Assembly (NCBI RefSeq): GCF_001639065.2
Contig: NZ_LQXO02000053.1
Coordinates: forward strand, 124,001-188,000
Length of the DNA stretch: 64,000 bases
Reading direction: 5' to 3'
Source of the DNA: Vibrio barjaei
GTDB lineage: Bacteria; Pseudomonadota; Gammaproteobacteria; Enterobacterales; Vibrionaceae
A model generated the notes under the pieces. That model worked only from the letters and a program-made list of their open reading frames with translations. It ran no database searches and was not told the DNA's origin. The position numbers and the translations under genes were made by a program. Positions 26,534-35,593 of the stretch are shown in pieces. Positions within the stretch are counted from its first letter, which is position 1. Every line of letters starts with the position of its first letter.

Positions 26534-27517
26534 TCAAGACGTTGTACTAATGATATCGCCTTCAATCTGAGAAACATACCGGTCTCTACCGGTTCGTTTG
26601 GCTTGATAAAGCAGTTTGTCAGCACTTTCATACAGCTCGTTAATGGTCTCAGTCCCAGTTGGAATTAAACTAAACACTCCAAGTGACAGTGTCACTCTAT
26701 CCGTAGTGTTAGAAAATTGATGGGGAATATTTAACTGAAAGATCCCTTCTCTAACTCTAGCCGCATTCTCTTCTGCTTCACGAATATCACATTTGCTGAG
26801 TAGAATAACAAATTCTTCACCGCCATATCGGCCGACATACTCGCCACTACGAATAAACATCACATCAAGAAACTGAGCAATATTGATTAAACATTGATCA
26901 CCTTCCGTATGGCCATAATTATCGTTGAACGCCTTAAAGTGATCGACGTCCATCAGAATAACCGAGAAAGGTATCTGATGTCGACCGTGCCATTGAATGA
27001 GCTCAGTGAGCTTTTCGTCCATATAACGACGGTTAAAAAGTTTGGTCAGTCCATCTTCATTTGCTTGATGTTGTAGTGCCCTATTAGCCTCTTCTAGTTG
27101 GGCGCTTGCTTGTTTAAGCTCACGACGCATATCAGCTATACGTTGCATAGCGACAAGTTTCGATTGCAAGACTATCTTGTTAACTGGTTTAACCAAGTAA
27201 TCATCACCACCTGCCCTGATAGCCTTTGCAATCATTTCCGGTTCATCATGACTGCTCAGAAAAATGATGGGAATCCAGTCCGCTTGATAGCGTTCACGTA
27301 TCTCCGCAGCCACCTGAAAGCCATCCATTTCCGGCATCGAGATATCAAGGAGAACAAGCTCGGGATCAAATGATGGGTATAAGGCTAGCGCCTCTCTTCC
27401 ACTCGCGGCGACTTCGACTTCATGCCCAAGTTGTTTAAGTCGAATTTGAAGCTGCATCCGTTCTAGTTGCGCATCATCTACGAGAAGAATTCTCATTGAA
27501 GAATCCATGGGTGTCAT
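26534..27517 (-). CDS. Response regulator with GGDEF output (diguanylate cyclase)
   Basis: A 327-residue cytosolic protein. The receiver domain (about 8-125) has ILLVDDAQLERMQL, phospho-acceptor Asp in LVLLDISMPEMDG and Lys in YLVKPVNK. A coiled-coil linker (about 130-155) follows, then a GGDEF domain (about 160-318) with active loop GRYGGEEF. The position of the inhibitory RxxD site reads RSGE, a conservative but non-canonical form. WspR/PleD-like layout suggests phosphorylation-driven dimerisation and c-di-GMP synthesis. No partner kinase is adjacent. A second ATG two codons in (27508) is also possible. Confidence 0.9.
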   Translation of the reverse strand: MTPMDSSMRILLVDDAQLERMQLQIRLKQLGHEVEVAASGREALALYPSFDPELVLLDISMPEMDGFQVAAEIRERYQADWIPIIFLSSHDEPEMIAKAIRAGGDDYLVKPVNKIVLQSKLVAMQRIADMRRELKQASAQLEEANRALQHQANEDGLTKLFNRRYMDEKLTELIQWHGRHQIPFSVILMDVDHFKAFNDNYGHTEGDQCLINIAQFLDVMFIRSGEYVGRYGGEEFVILLSKCDIREAEENAARVREGIFQLNIPHQFSNTTDRVTLSLGVFSLIPTGTETINELYESADKLLYQAKRTGRDRYVSQIEGDIISTTS

Positions 27518-27730
27518 AAGCCTTCCTGTAATTGCATGCCAACCCTAATGAGTCAGATATAACACATATTAGGACAATATTCACTCACTCCCACTTTAAT
27601 CCAAGTTTTAACGTATTGATAAGGCTGATTTGTCCAATATCGGGAGGATTTTTGTCGAGACTTCGATTATTATTGACTTTTACATCGCTTCTCCTACGAT
27701 AAGCGCAATTTTAAACACTGAGATAGTAGT

Positions 27731-28168
27731 ATGTCTGAGACACAAAACAACGAAGCAACCAAAGTTGACCTAGAATTGGTATCCCCAGAATTACGTCAAG
27801 TCATCGCGTTTGATGATGTTCCTGAAGAATTGCATAACATGGTGGTCTCTATTCACGAAGTGACTGAAGAAGCTGTGCGTGAAGCTTGGGACACATTACC
27901 TGCCAGTGCACAGAATATCCTCGACAACTTTGAGCAATTCCATGCTTTAATCTCAGTTAGTCAAGCATTTGCCGGCGTGAGCACAATGGAAGAATTCACG
28001 ACAATGGACTTCCCTGCTGACATGACTGACGAAGAGAAAGAAGATTATCGTGCTCAACTGCTGGATAAAGTCTTAAGCAACTGCATTCGTGATATGGTTA
28101 AGCAGATTAAGAAAGCGCGTCGTGATGCTATTCTTAAGCGTGATTTCAAAGAAGTATTTGAAAAATAA
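27731..28168 (+). CDS. DUF3069 family protein
   Basis: A 145-residue acidic, helical, soluble protein that I recognise as the Vibrio/Shewanella DUF3069 family. The N-terminal region is VDLELVSPELRQVIAFDDVP, and it ends with a basic helix MVKQIKKARRDAILKRDFKE. No export signal or catalytic motif. Function unknown. Single gene with a strong shared terminator against modC. Confidence 0.75.
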   Translation: MSETQNNEATKVDLELVSPELRQVIAFDDVPEELHNMVVSIHEVTEEAVREAWDTLPASAQNILDNFEQFHALISVSQAFAGVSTMEEFTTMDFPADMTDEEKEDYRAQLLDKVLSNCIRDMVKQIKKARRDAILKRDFKEVFEK

Positions 28169-28186
28169 AGTAATATATTCTCATTT

Positions 28187-28213
28187 AAAAGGTCGCGAGT
28201 TCGCGACCTTTTT
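28187..28213. terminator. Bidirectional terminator between DUF3069 gene and modC
   Basis: Perfect 12-bp stem AAAAGGTCGCGA / TCGCGACCTTTT with a 2-nt tip. It has T runs on the plus strand and a shorter TTTTAAAT on the minus strand. It overlaps the last base of modC. Confidence 0.9.
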
Positions 28214-29325
28214 TATATTTGCGGTTCAATAGCAACGTCTTTCTGAGAGACGCTGACACCTTTTATTTGAGCATATACTTTCTGACCTACTTCTAGCGCA
28301 AGATCGTCTATCGCCCATTGAGTTACTGTCGCAATCAATCTCTGTTGATTCGTCAGCGAGAGAATGACTTCTACACTCTGCCTAGACGTCCCTTTACCGC
28401 CAAGGTGAATAGCGTTTACCGTACAGGATAAAATATTACGAATAGATGTTTTATTTGGGCGTTCTAGTGCGATGGAGACATCGCTCGCTCTCACTCTCAA
28501 TCGAACATGTTCACCTATCACGCCCTCTGTATGTTGAACCCATAAATAATGTTGCTCGGTTAACGCTACTTTCGTTAGCCCGTAATAATTATTTTGTTCA
28601 AGGATCTCTCCCTTAAACAAGGAGCTTCTATCTGAAAATGATTGCCACGACTGCATAATTGATGAGCTCCAAACATTTTCAATGGTATCGCTTTCCACAA
28701 CTCTGCCGTCTTCGATGACAACGAGATGCTGAGCAAGACGAAGGATTTCATTCAAACTATGAGTAACATAAAGGATTGGAATATCAATAGAGTGCGATAG
28801 TTTCTCCAAAAACGGCATTAGTTCACGTTTACGTGAAATATCTAACGACGCTAATGGCTCATCCATTAACAAAATTTGTGGTTTACTTAGGAGTGCTCTT
28901 CCGATTGCTACACGCTGTTTCTCTCCCCCTGACAGGCTGCTTGGATAACGATTTAGCAAATCCCCAATAGCTAAAAGTCCAACAATTTCATTAAAATACG
29001 CAGGGTTGCTATCTGTGACACCGTAGCGTAAGTTGCGAATAACAGTCATATGGGGAAACAATCTTGCATCTTGGAACACGTAACCCACTTGTCTACTTTC
29101 AATTGGCACATCAAGTTTTAGGGTTGAATCGAACAAAACGCGATCTGCGACTTTAATCATGCCAGAGTCCGGCGTAACCAGTCCGCTGACCAAATTAATC
29201 AACGTCGTTTTACCAGCACCAGAGCGTCCAAATATGGCCGTGATACCTTTCGACGGTAACTGTGTTTTTAAGTGAAAGCTTTTATCAGAGAAGTTCTTTT
29301 TAACGTCGAGACTTATTCTACTCAT
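28213..29325 (-). CDS. modC: Molybdate ABC transporter ATP-binding protein
   Basis: Cytosolic ATPase (370 residues) of the ModABC molybdate importer. Walker A is GRSGAGKTTL (about 33-42), the signature LSGGEKQR, and Walker B ILLMDEPLASLD. A C-terminal TOBE/MOP oxyanion-binding domain (about 292-360: TSIRNILSCTVNAIHLGG) is typical of ModC. Its start overlaps the modB stop by 4 nt (ATGA), indicating translational coupling. Confidence 0.95.
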   Translation of the reverse strand: MSRISLDVKKNFSDKSFHLKTQLPSKGITAIFGRSGAGKTTLINLVSGLVTPDSGMIKVADRVLFDSTLKLDVPIESRQVGYVFQDARLFPHMTVIRNLRYGVTDSNPAYFNEIVGLLAIGDLLNRYPSSLSGGEKQRVAIGRALLSKPQILLMDEPLASLDISRKRELMPFLEKLSHSIDIPILYVTHSLNEILRLAQHLVVIEDGRVVESDTIENVWSSSIMQSWQSFSDRSSLFKGEILEQNNYYGLTKVALTEQHYLWVQHTEGVIGEHVRLRVRASDVSIALERPNKTSIRNILSCTVNAIHLGGKGTSRQSVEVILSLTNQQRLIATVTQWAIDDLALEVGQKVYAQIKGVSVSQKDVAIEPQI

Positions 29326-30014
29326 TTCGCTACACCCAATCTCTTACTCATCCAACGATTTAGTCCTTCTGCAAAATAGAGGGATGCAAGAGAAATAACA
29401 ATCGAGATAATACATAGCCTCATAGCCGCATCTTCCGCACCCGGGGTCTCTAAGAAGTTGTACATAGCGAGCGGAATGGTTTGTGTTTCCCCAGGAATAT
29501 TTGACACAAAACTTATCGTCGCCCCAAACTCCCCCAAACTTCGGGCAAATGAGAGCATAGTCCCGCTTATTACTCCTGGAATCACGAGAGGCAAAGTGAT
29601 GGTATAGAAAACTTTCAATTGCGAAGCACCAAGTGTTCGGGCGGCCTGCTCTAGTTTTTGGTCGACACTGTCCATAGAGAGGCGAATAGAGCGGACCATA
29701 AGAGGGAGTGATACAATGATGCAAGCAATAACGGCACCTCGCCAACTGAAGCTGAAACTGATGCCTGTAAGCTCATAAATGAATTTTCCAATAACCCCTT
29801 GTCTGCCCATAGAAATCAGTAACAAATAGCCAATAACCACGGGAGGAAGTACAAGAGGAAGGTGAATCAAGCTATCGAGAATGCTTTTGCCGTAAAATTC
29901 TTTCTTACTTAAGACCCACGCAAAAAACACACCTATAGGTATCAGCCAAACTATAGCGACACCAGCTACTTTCAGACTCAACAGTAATGCTTGGATTTCA
30001 TAGTCTGTTAACAT
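29322..30014 (-). CDS. modB: Molybdate ABC transporter permease
   Basis: Inner-membrane permease of 230 residues with about five helices. It has the ABC coupling motif EQAARTLGASQLKVFYTITLP (EAA loop, about 138-158) and LSFARSLGEFGATI, characteristic of ModB. It starts 2 nt after modA and overlaps modC by 4 nt, all in one operon. Confidence 0.95.
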   Translation of the reverse strand: MLTDYEIQALLLSLKVAGVAIVWLIPIGVFFAWVLSKKEFYGKSILDSLIHLPLVLPPVVIGYLLLISMGRQGVIGKFIYELTGISFSFSWRGAVIACIIVSLPLMVRSIRLSMDSVDQKLEQAARTLGASQLKVFYTITLPLVIPGVISGTMLSFARSLGEFGATISFVSNIPGETQTIPLAMYNFLETPGAEDAAMRLCIISIVISLASLYFAEGLNRWMSKRLGVAK

Positions 30015-30016
30015 GT

Positions 30017-30775
30017 TTAGTAGTTACCACCTAATGGCGAAAATCCATATTTGGCCAAGATTTTTTGACCAGCTTGAGACTTAATAAACTCTACAAATTC
30101 TTGGGTCTCGTGGCGTGAATTCAATTTTACTAGCGGGTAAATAATAGGATCGTGGGTGGTGTCAGGGAAAGCCCCAATTACATCAACATCATCGCTTGCC
30201 ATCGCATCAGTTTGATAGACGATCCCCAATGGAGCCTCATTTCTCTCAACCAAAGCTAATACTTGCCTAACATTATTAACGGGTGCTAAATGAGAACGTA
30301 CAGACACCCAGACATTTAAAGATTCGAGCGATTGTTTGGCATAGATACCAGCGGGTACAGAGGACACTGCCCCTATCGCCAAGCGTTCACCATTTAACCA
30401 TCTCTCCCAACTCTTCGGTGAATCGAACACAAACGCACTTTTTTGTGTTGTGGCGTTGTTTTTGATTAACACCAGTCGATTCTGTGCAATGTTGGATACA
30501 TTTTGTGCTTCGACTGTCCCTTTCTTTATCAAATATTCCACCCATTTAACGTTAGCAGAAATGAACAGATCCGCTGGAGCGCCTTGATAAATCTGACGTG
30601 CCATAGAAGAAGAACCACCATAAACCTTTACCACATCAACGTTTGCTTGCTGATTAAACTCACTGGCTAATTCATCAACGGCATTTGTCATTGAAGATGC
30701 AGCGTATATATTTAGCGTTGCCGCCAATGTCAATGGTGACAGTGTAACTAAAAATAGAGTTAGTAACTTTTTCAT
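30017..30775 (-). CDS. modA: Molybdate-binding periplasmic protein
   Basis: Periplasmic solute receptor (252 residues) with signal peptide (cleavage near LTLAA-TLNIYAA). The Ser-rich ligand region YAASSMTNAVDELASEFN and VYGGSSSMARQI, and LGIVYQTDAMASDDVDVIGAFP, are typical ModA motifs. The start codon shares one base with the cobQ stop (TGATG), so translation is coupled to the upstream cobyric acid synthase gene. Tungstate binding is also possible for the family. Confidence 0.94.
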   Translation of the reverse strand: MKKLLTLFLVTLSPLTLAATLNIYAASSMTNAVDELASEFNQQANVDVVKVYGGSSSMARQIYQGAPADLFISANVKWVEYLIKKGTVEAQNVSNIAQNRLVLIKNNATTQKSAFVFDSPKSWERWLNGERLAIGAVSSVPAGIYAKQSLESLNVWVSVRSHLAPVNNVRQVLALVERNEAPLGIVYQTDAMASDDVDVIGAFPDTTHDPIIYPLVKLNSRHETQEFVEFIKSQAGQKILAKYGFSPLGGNY

Positions 30776-32244
30776 CAGTTTGTGAAACCTAAGTCTGGCC
30801 AGAGTTGTTGAAGGTCTAGATGTTTTTCGAGAGCGTCCGCTATCGTATCAAGCGCTTGTTCCTTTTCATCGTTAATCGAATAACTAGAAACAGACTCTCC
30901 GTTTACCCATTGCACCAACAAAGAGACAAATTCGGAAGAGTCCAGTATGCCATGAAGATAGGTGCCAATTACTTGATTATCCTCACTAATCGCACCATCT
31001 TTCGTACCAATACTCAGTTCAATAAGTGGCTGGCTTGAAACCTTGCTTTGTCCCGCATGTATTTCATAGCCAAAAACGTCAACCCGTGTACCTTCAAGAG
31101 ATAACACACCAGTTACGTTAGTCAGCTGTTTCTCTGGGAGTAGTTCAGTGTCTACATCAAGTAAGCCTAAACCTTCACTAGTTCCAATTGCTCCTTCGAT
31201 ACCTAGTAAATCGGTAATATGCTTGCCTAACATTTGAAATCCACCACAGATTCCCATCACCTTTCCGCCAAATCGTAGATGTCGATAGATATCCTTATCC
31301 CATCCCTGCTCTCTCAGGTAACTAAGATCATCTCTAACAGATTTCGTACCCGGCAGTATAATTAAATCAGCATTGTCGATACGCTCTCCCTTACCAACGT
31401 AACGAAAGTCTATGTCAGGATGTAACCGCAGCGCGTCAAAATCGGTGTGATTACTAATACGAGTAAGTACGGGTACCACAACGCTTAGTTTAGTTGTTTC
31501 CGCTGTTACGTGGTCCGCACTGATAGCGTCTTCTGCTTCGATATTGAGGCCGTGAATAAAGGGGATCACGCCAATTACAGGCTTTCCTGTTTTTTGTTCT
31601 AACCATTCAAGCCCTGGTTCAAGCAATGAAATGTCGCCACGAAAGCGATTAATAACAAAACCAACGACTCGATTCTGTTCGCTCTCAGATAACAATGCTA
31701 ATGTGCCGTATAAATGAGCGAACACTCCTCCTCGGTCGATATCCGCAACAATAATAACAGGAACATCCGCTTCTTCAGCAAAACCCATATTGGCAATATC
31801 GTTTTGTCTAAGATTGATCTCTGCAGGGCTTCCAGCCCCTTCGATCATGATGGTATCGAAGCACTCGGCTAGTCTAGAAAAAGAATCTAGAACAAAAGGC
31901 ATAGCCACTTTTTTGTAGTCATGGAAGCCAACAGCATCCATATTGGCAAATGCTTTACCTTGAATAATGATCTGAGCCCCAGTATCGGAGTTGGGTTTAA
32001 TCAAAACAGGATTCATATCCACCGTCGCATCAACTCGAGCAGCTTGTGCTTGAACAGCTTGAGCTCGCCCTATCTCACCACCATCCTTAGTAACTGCACT
32101 GTTCAACGCCATGTTTTGTGGTTTAAATGGGGCAACATTGATCCCTTTTCGCGCTAATACCCGGCATAATCCTGCCACCAAGACGCTTTTTCCTGCATCT
32201 GAAGTTGTTCCTTGAACCATTAGAGCTTGTGAAGTGCGACGCAT
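30775..32244 (-). CDS. cobQ: Cobyric acid synthase
   Basis: Amidotransferase (489 residues) of adenosylcobalamin synthesis that amidates side chains of adenosylcobyrinic a,c-diamide. The N-terminal dethiobiotin synthetase-like domain has MVQGTTSDAGKSVLVAGLCR (P-loop) and PFKPQNMALNS. The C-terminal class I glutaminase-like domain has the nucleophile Cys in VMGICGGFQMLG and the final His in GTYLHGIL. Heads an operon with modABC. No cobalamin riboswitch is visible in the 179-bp leader. Vibrios usually salvage cobinamide or cobyric acid, so its role next to molybdate uptake is unclear. Confidence 0.94.
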   Translation of the reverse strand: MRRTSQALMVQGTTSDAGKSVLVAGLCRVLARKGINVAPFKPQNMALNSAVTKDGGEIGRAQAVQAQAARVDATVDMNPVLIKPNSDTGAQIIIQGKAFANMDAVGFHDYKKVAMPFVLDSFSRLAECFDTIMIEGAGSPAEINLRQNDIANMGFAEEADVPVIIVADIDRGGVFAHLYGTLALLSESEQNRVVGFVINRFRGDISLLEPGLEWLEQKTGKPVIGVIPFIHGLNIEAEDAISADHVTAETTKLSVVVPVLTRISNHTDFDALRLHPDIDFRYVGKGERIDNADLIILPGTKSVRDDLSYLREQGWDKDIYRHLRFGGKVMGICGGFQMLGKHITDLLGIEGAIGTSEGLGLLDVDTELLPEKQLTNVTGVLSLEGTRVDVFGYEIHAGQSKVSSQPLIELSIGTKDGAISEDNQVIGTYLHGILDSSEFVSLLVQWVNGESVSSYSINDEKEQALDTIADALEKHLDLQQLWPDLGFTN

Positions 32245-32423
32245 ATACTCTCAAATTGCTATGAAGTCTTTGGTAAGTTTACCTTTTTTACTCCTTTGAC
32301 CCAACTATCAGCATAAAAAACCTCAGTGAATGGAATATGAATGTCGTACTCAGTAACGGTTAAGCTTAAATACGTTTAAATAACAACCGAAGACTAAAGT
32401 GACACAATAAAAGGAAGAAAGTT

Positions 32424-32801
32424 ATGAAAAAAACGGTATTAACTCTAGCAGCAGCATTAGTTCTTGCTCCAACTCTTGTACTAGCAAAAGACGATGGGCA
32501 TCACGAATCAAAAGCGCCAAGCGTCGTATATACAGGGCCTGTTGAAACGATCTCTGTAACCGAGCTATTAACCGATACTAGTATGTTCACTGAGAAAAAC
32601 GTTATTGTTGATGGCTATTTAGTTCGTCAAGTTCGGGACGATAAGTTTATCTTCAGCGATGGTAATGCTGAAATTCAGGTAGATATGGACGACGCGCGTT
32701 TAACCACTCCGATTAATAATGAAACTAAAGTAAGAATTTTTGGAGAGTACGAAGGTGGAAATACGCCAGAAATTGAGGTTGACTACATTCAAATAATGTA
32801 A
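32424..32801 (+). CDS. YgiW/YdeI-type periplasmic OB-fold (BOF) protein
   Basis: A 125-residue periplasmic protein of the bacterial OB-fold (BOF) family, linked to stress tolerance and in several species encoded beside two-component systems. Signal peptide cleaves near VLA-KDDGHH. The domain (about 38-125) contains VYTGPVETISVTELLTD and VDGYLVRQVRDDKFIFSDG, and ends EIEVDYIQIM. AAGGAAGAAAG ribosome site precedes the ATG. Here it stands alone with its own terminator. Confidence 0.85.
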   Translation: MKKTVLTLAAALVLAPTLVLAKDDGHHESKAPSVVYTGPVETISVTELLTDTSMFTEKNVIVDGYLVRQVRDDKFIFSDGNAEIQVDMDDARLTTPINNETKVRIFGEYEGGNTPEIEVDYIQIM

Positions 32802-32820
32802 AGAAAAGTTCGACTTAGTT

Positions 32821-32852
32821 AAAAATGGTCTGTATTTTGCAGACCATTTTTC
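32821..32852 (+). terminator. Intrinsic terminator
   Basis: Stem AATGGTCTG / CAGACCATT with loop TATTTTG and flanking A5/T5. Confidence 0.9.
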
Positions 32853-32913
32853 TATATACTGGACAAACTCATTTTTAGAGACTATGTCGACATCAATTCA
32901 TCACGGAGTTCTC

Positions 32914-33450
32914 ATGCTAGGTAAAGCAAGCCGTACTGCCCTATTAACATTGGCAGTAACCGCCCCTTCGTTGGTTTATGCTAACAACTTTAACTACAAT
33001 GCTTTTCAAGTTCGCCTAGGCGCCGATCCTGGTACTGTTGGAGCTGAATTTACTACGTTTTTCACCGAAAACACCCACTTTATACTTCGTGGCGACAGTC
33101 GATTTGAAGGTGATTGGGACGTTGCCGGAGGTATTGGTTTTAACGGGCCTGCTGGACAATTCGCAGATGTGTACGGACAACTACTTGTTCACAACATAAA
33201 AACTAAAAGCCACGACAAGTGGAATACAGATTTCGCATCTGAGTTTAATATCGGCTCTCGTATTTGGTTTCTTCAAAACGTCGAAGGTGATGCTCGAATT
33301 GGCATGCTGAACGGGCAGGATGACACCAAATTCATTTGGAAAGTGGGCGCGCGTTTCCATTCAACAGATGTTCTTTCACTTGGTGCAGCCATATTTAATA
33401 ATGGTACCTATGGAAACCAAGTAGAAATGTCTGTTGCATTTAATTTCTAA
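32914..33450 (+). CDS. Small outer-membrane beta-barrel protein
   Basis: An exported protein of 178 residues from the ATG at 32914, chosen because GGAG lies 5 nt before it and the signal peptide then starts MLGKASRTALLTLAV with cleavage near VYA-NN. An in-frame ATG at 32884 would add ten residues but has poor signals. The mature part is a run of short amphipathic beta strands ending in VEMSVAFNF, an aromatic C-terminal signal for the Bam machinery. It probably forms an eight-strand barrel. No named family recognised. Confidence 0.7.
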   Translation: MLGKASRTALLTLAVTAPSLVYANNFNYNAFQVRLGADPGTVGAEFTTFFTENTHFILRGDSRFEGDWDVAGGIGFNGPAGQFADVYGQLLVHNIKTKSHDKWNTDFASEFNIGSRIWFLQNVEGDARIGMLNGQDDTKFIWKVGARFHSTDVLSLGAAIFNNGTYGNQVEMSVAFNF

Positions 33451-33452
33451 AT

Positions 33453-33487
33453 AAAAAATGGCTTTCCGATTGGAAAGCCATTTTTTT
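33453..33487. terminator. Bidirectional terminator
   Basis: Stem AATGGCTTTCC / GGAAAGCCATT with loop GATT, an A6 run before and T7 after. It serves the barrel gene on the plus strand and the convergent lipoprotein gene on the minus strand. Confidence 0.92.
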
Positions 33488-33504
33488 AATACTCGTTACT
33501 TGGA

Positions 33505-34221
33505 TTATTTGCTGCTTGGTTTAGGTTGAACGTATTTACGACTCACATCCACAAGAGCTACATCTCTAAAAAAGCTGCGACCTAACAGCACTGGGTATTT
33601 AAGGTGCGTACGATCAGCCAAAGTAAACTCAGTTTTGCTAGTCATGTCACCTATCTTAATGACGGATACTATAACTGGACGCTTATCACTCTCTTCTGAA
33701 CTTGACTGTTTTACTTTTACCCAACGCTCAACTGGCATACTCATCTCTTTAGATTCGACACCACTATGTTTTACCTTGAACTTAACCCAATCTTTACCAT
33801 CACGCTCAAAAGGAACGATATCGACAGCACTTAGGGACGATGTAGTAGCTCCTGTGTCTATACGCGCTTTAGTGGTAACTTTCATATCAACTAAACGAAC
33901 ATATTCTTGCTCACCTAGTATCAATTTACCTTCTTCATTTTTCACTGGCGCAGGTTTAGCGACTGGCTTTTCTGGTTTAGCCTCAGGTTTTTCTGCGGGT
34001 TTTGTCTCTTTCTCTGGTTGTGCTTTCTGAGTTTCACTTTCTTTTTTTGTGCTCTCAGTTTCCGTTGCACTCTTTTCGGTTTCTTTTTCTGATTTTTCAG
34101 CTTCAGTGTCTTGCTTTGGCTGTTCAACTTTTGGTGGAGTCACTGGCTCAGTTGGTGTAGTAGAACAAGCTACTAAGCCACCACTTAACATCAGTGGTAA
34201 AATCACTTTCCACGGTTTCAT
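33505..34221 (-). CDS. Retropepsin-like (RimB/DUF785-type) protease lipoprotein
   Basis: A 238-residue predicted lipoprotein. Lipobox GLVAC puts the lipidated Cys at residue 19. A highly charged Glu/Lys/Pro-rich linker spans about 22-95. A C-terminal domain of the group called putative ATP-dependent zinc protease (PF05618, retropepsin fold) follows at about 98-235. It shows the aspartic-protease-like motif ARIDTGATTSSL and later LKYPVLLGRSFFRD. Family members process or bind small substrates in the envelope; substrate here is unknown. The long linker suggests reach from the outer membrane into the periplasm. Confidence 0.8.
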   Translation of the reverse strand: MKPWKVILPLMLSGGLVACSTTPTEPVTPPKVEQPKQDTEAEKSEKETEKSATETESTKKESETQKAQPEKETKPAEKPEAKPEKPVAKPAPVKNEEGKLILGEQEYVRLVDMKVTTKARIDTGATTSSLSAVDIVPFERDGKDWVKFKVKHSGVESKEMSMPVERWVKVKQSSSEESDKRPVIVSVIKIGDMTSKTEFTLADRTHLKYPVLLGRSFFRDVALVDVSRKYVQPKPSSK

Positions 34222-34275
34222 TCATTCACCTTTATTCATTCTATTTCTGTGACGCGCAAAGATGCTCATCGATTA

Positions 34276-35457
34276 TTAACTGACAGCAATCAGCGCTTTG
34301 GCTACATAAGGTAATTGCGACTCTGATAAGCCAGCGATGTTAATTCGCCCATCGTCTACACCGTAAATAGCAAACTCATTACGCAAACGCTGCATTTGCT
34401 CTGGTGTAAATCCTAGCACAGTAAACATGCCTTTGTGAGACATGATAAAGTCAAATTGGTCAGATGAATGCGTATTTTTCAATTCTTTACAAAGGCCATC
34501 ACGCAACGCAACCAGTCGTTGTTGCATTTCTGTCAATTCTGTTGTCCACATATTAGTTAAGTATTCATCGGCCAAGATGGTTTTAACCAATGCTGCTCCA
34601 TGGTCCGGTGGCATGGTGTACGTAGCACGCGCTAGTGTAAGTAGTTTACCTTTCGCATTCGCAGCCTCAGTCGCATTCTTACCAATGACGATGGCCGCTC
34701 CGGTACGTTCACGATATAGCCCGAAATTCTTTGAACATGAAGTAGTGAGGAGCATTTCTTCAACATTTTCAGCCATATGCCGAAGACCATATGCATCTTG
34801 CTCTAACCCTTCACCGAAGCCTTGATAAGCGACGTCAACAAATGGTACAAAACCATTTTTCACGCTTAATTCTGTGATTGTTTTCCAATCTTCAAGCGAT
34901 ATATCAGCGCCAGTTGGATTGTGACAACACCCATGCAGCAATACGACATCGCCTTGCCCTGCTTGAGCAATATCAGACAGCATTGAATCACGGTCAACCT
35001 GTTTAGTTGCGGGGTCAAAGTAGCGGTAATACTTAACCTGTAGACCCGCGGCTTCCATTACTGGTTTGTGATTGACATAACTTGGATTCGACAACCAAAC
35101 CGTTGTACCTGGTTGAGCAACGTTTAGTAAATCTCCCAACATGCGCAACCCCCCACTCGCTCCCGGTGTTTGAATGACGGACATACGGTCATAAATAGGT
35201 GTTTCACCAAACACGACTTTGGAAATACTTTGGTTAAACTCTTCACACCCAGCGAGACCAACATAAGCTTTAGTCTGTTGCTCCGTAGTGACAATGCGCT
35301 GAGCTTCAGCAATGGCTTTCATTATTGGAGTTTGACCATCACTGTTACGATAAACACCAATGCCTAAATCAACTTTGTCGGCACGCTCATCATTTCTAAA
35401 AGCAACGGATAAGGAAAGAATCGGATCGAGCACTGGCTCGGGTAATTGAGAGAACAT
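34276..35457 (-). CDS. tyrB: Aromatic amino acid / aspartate aminotransferase
   Basis: Cytosolic PLP enzyme of class I. From the ATG at 35457 (MFSQLPEPVLDPIL) it has 393 residues, the usual length for AspC/TyrB; upstream GTG/ATG codons would add 13 residues without homology. AAAGGG lies 11 nt before this start. PLP-binding features: SNPSYVNHKPV, HGCCHNPTGAD, the lysine in SCSKNFGLYRERTGA and a late GRINIAGLS region with the substrate-binding Arg expected near the C-terminus. I cannot separate TyrB from AspC by eye; the gene's place beside nrdDG matches the aromatic aminotransferase of V. cholerae chromosome II. Confidence 0.88.
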   Translation of the reverse strand: MFSQLPEPVLDPILSLSVAFRNDERADKVDLGIGVYRNSDGQTPIMKAIAEAQRIVTTEQQTKAYVGLAGCEEFNQSISKVVFGETPIYDRMSVIQTPGASGGLRMLGDLLNVAQPGTTVWLSNPSYVNHKPVMEAAGLQVKYYRYFDPATKQVDRDSMLSDIAQAGQGDVVLLHGCCHNPTGADISLEDWKTITELSVKNGFVPFVDVAYQGFGEGLEQDAYGLRHMAENVEEMLLTTSCSKNFGLYRERTGAAIVIGKNATEAANAKGKLLTLARATYTMPPDHGAALVKTILADEYLTNMWTTELTEMQQRLVALRDGLCKELKNTHSSDQFDFIMSHKGMFTVLGFTPEQMQRLRNEFAIYGVDDGRINIAGLSESQLPYVAKALIAVS

Positions 35458-35564
35458 GAAAGTCACAACCCTTTGAAATTCAAGTAGTGGCATCACGTTA
35501 GCATTAGATTAAAAATATTGAAATAGTTTTGTTATAAACAAGATTAATTCAGTGTGTACATAAT

Positions 35565-35590
35565 AAAGGGAGCATTGCGCTCCCTTTTTT
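35565..35590. terminator. Terminator downstream of nrdG
   Basis: Stem AAAGGGAGC / GCTCCCTTT with loop ATTGC. T6 follows on the plus strand and TTTATTA on the minus strand, where nrdG is read. Confidence 0.75.
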
Positions 35591-35593
35591 CAA

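Noticed and set aside
32245..32423. A cobalamin riboswitch or ModE operator upstream of cobQ-modABC
   Set aside because: No B12-box-like or TATATAA-type palindrome could be found in this short leader.
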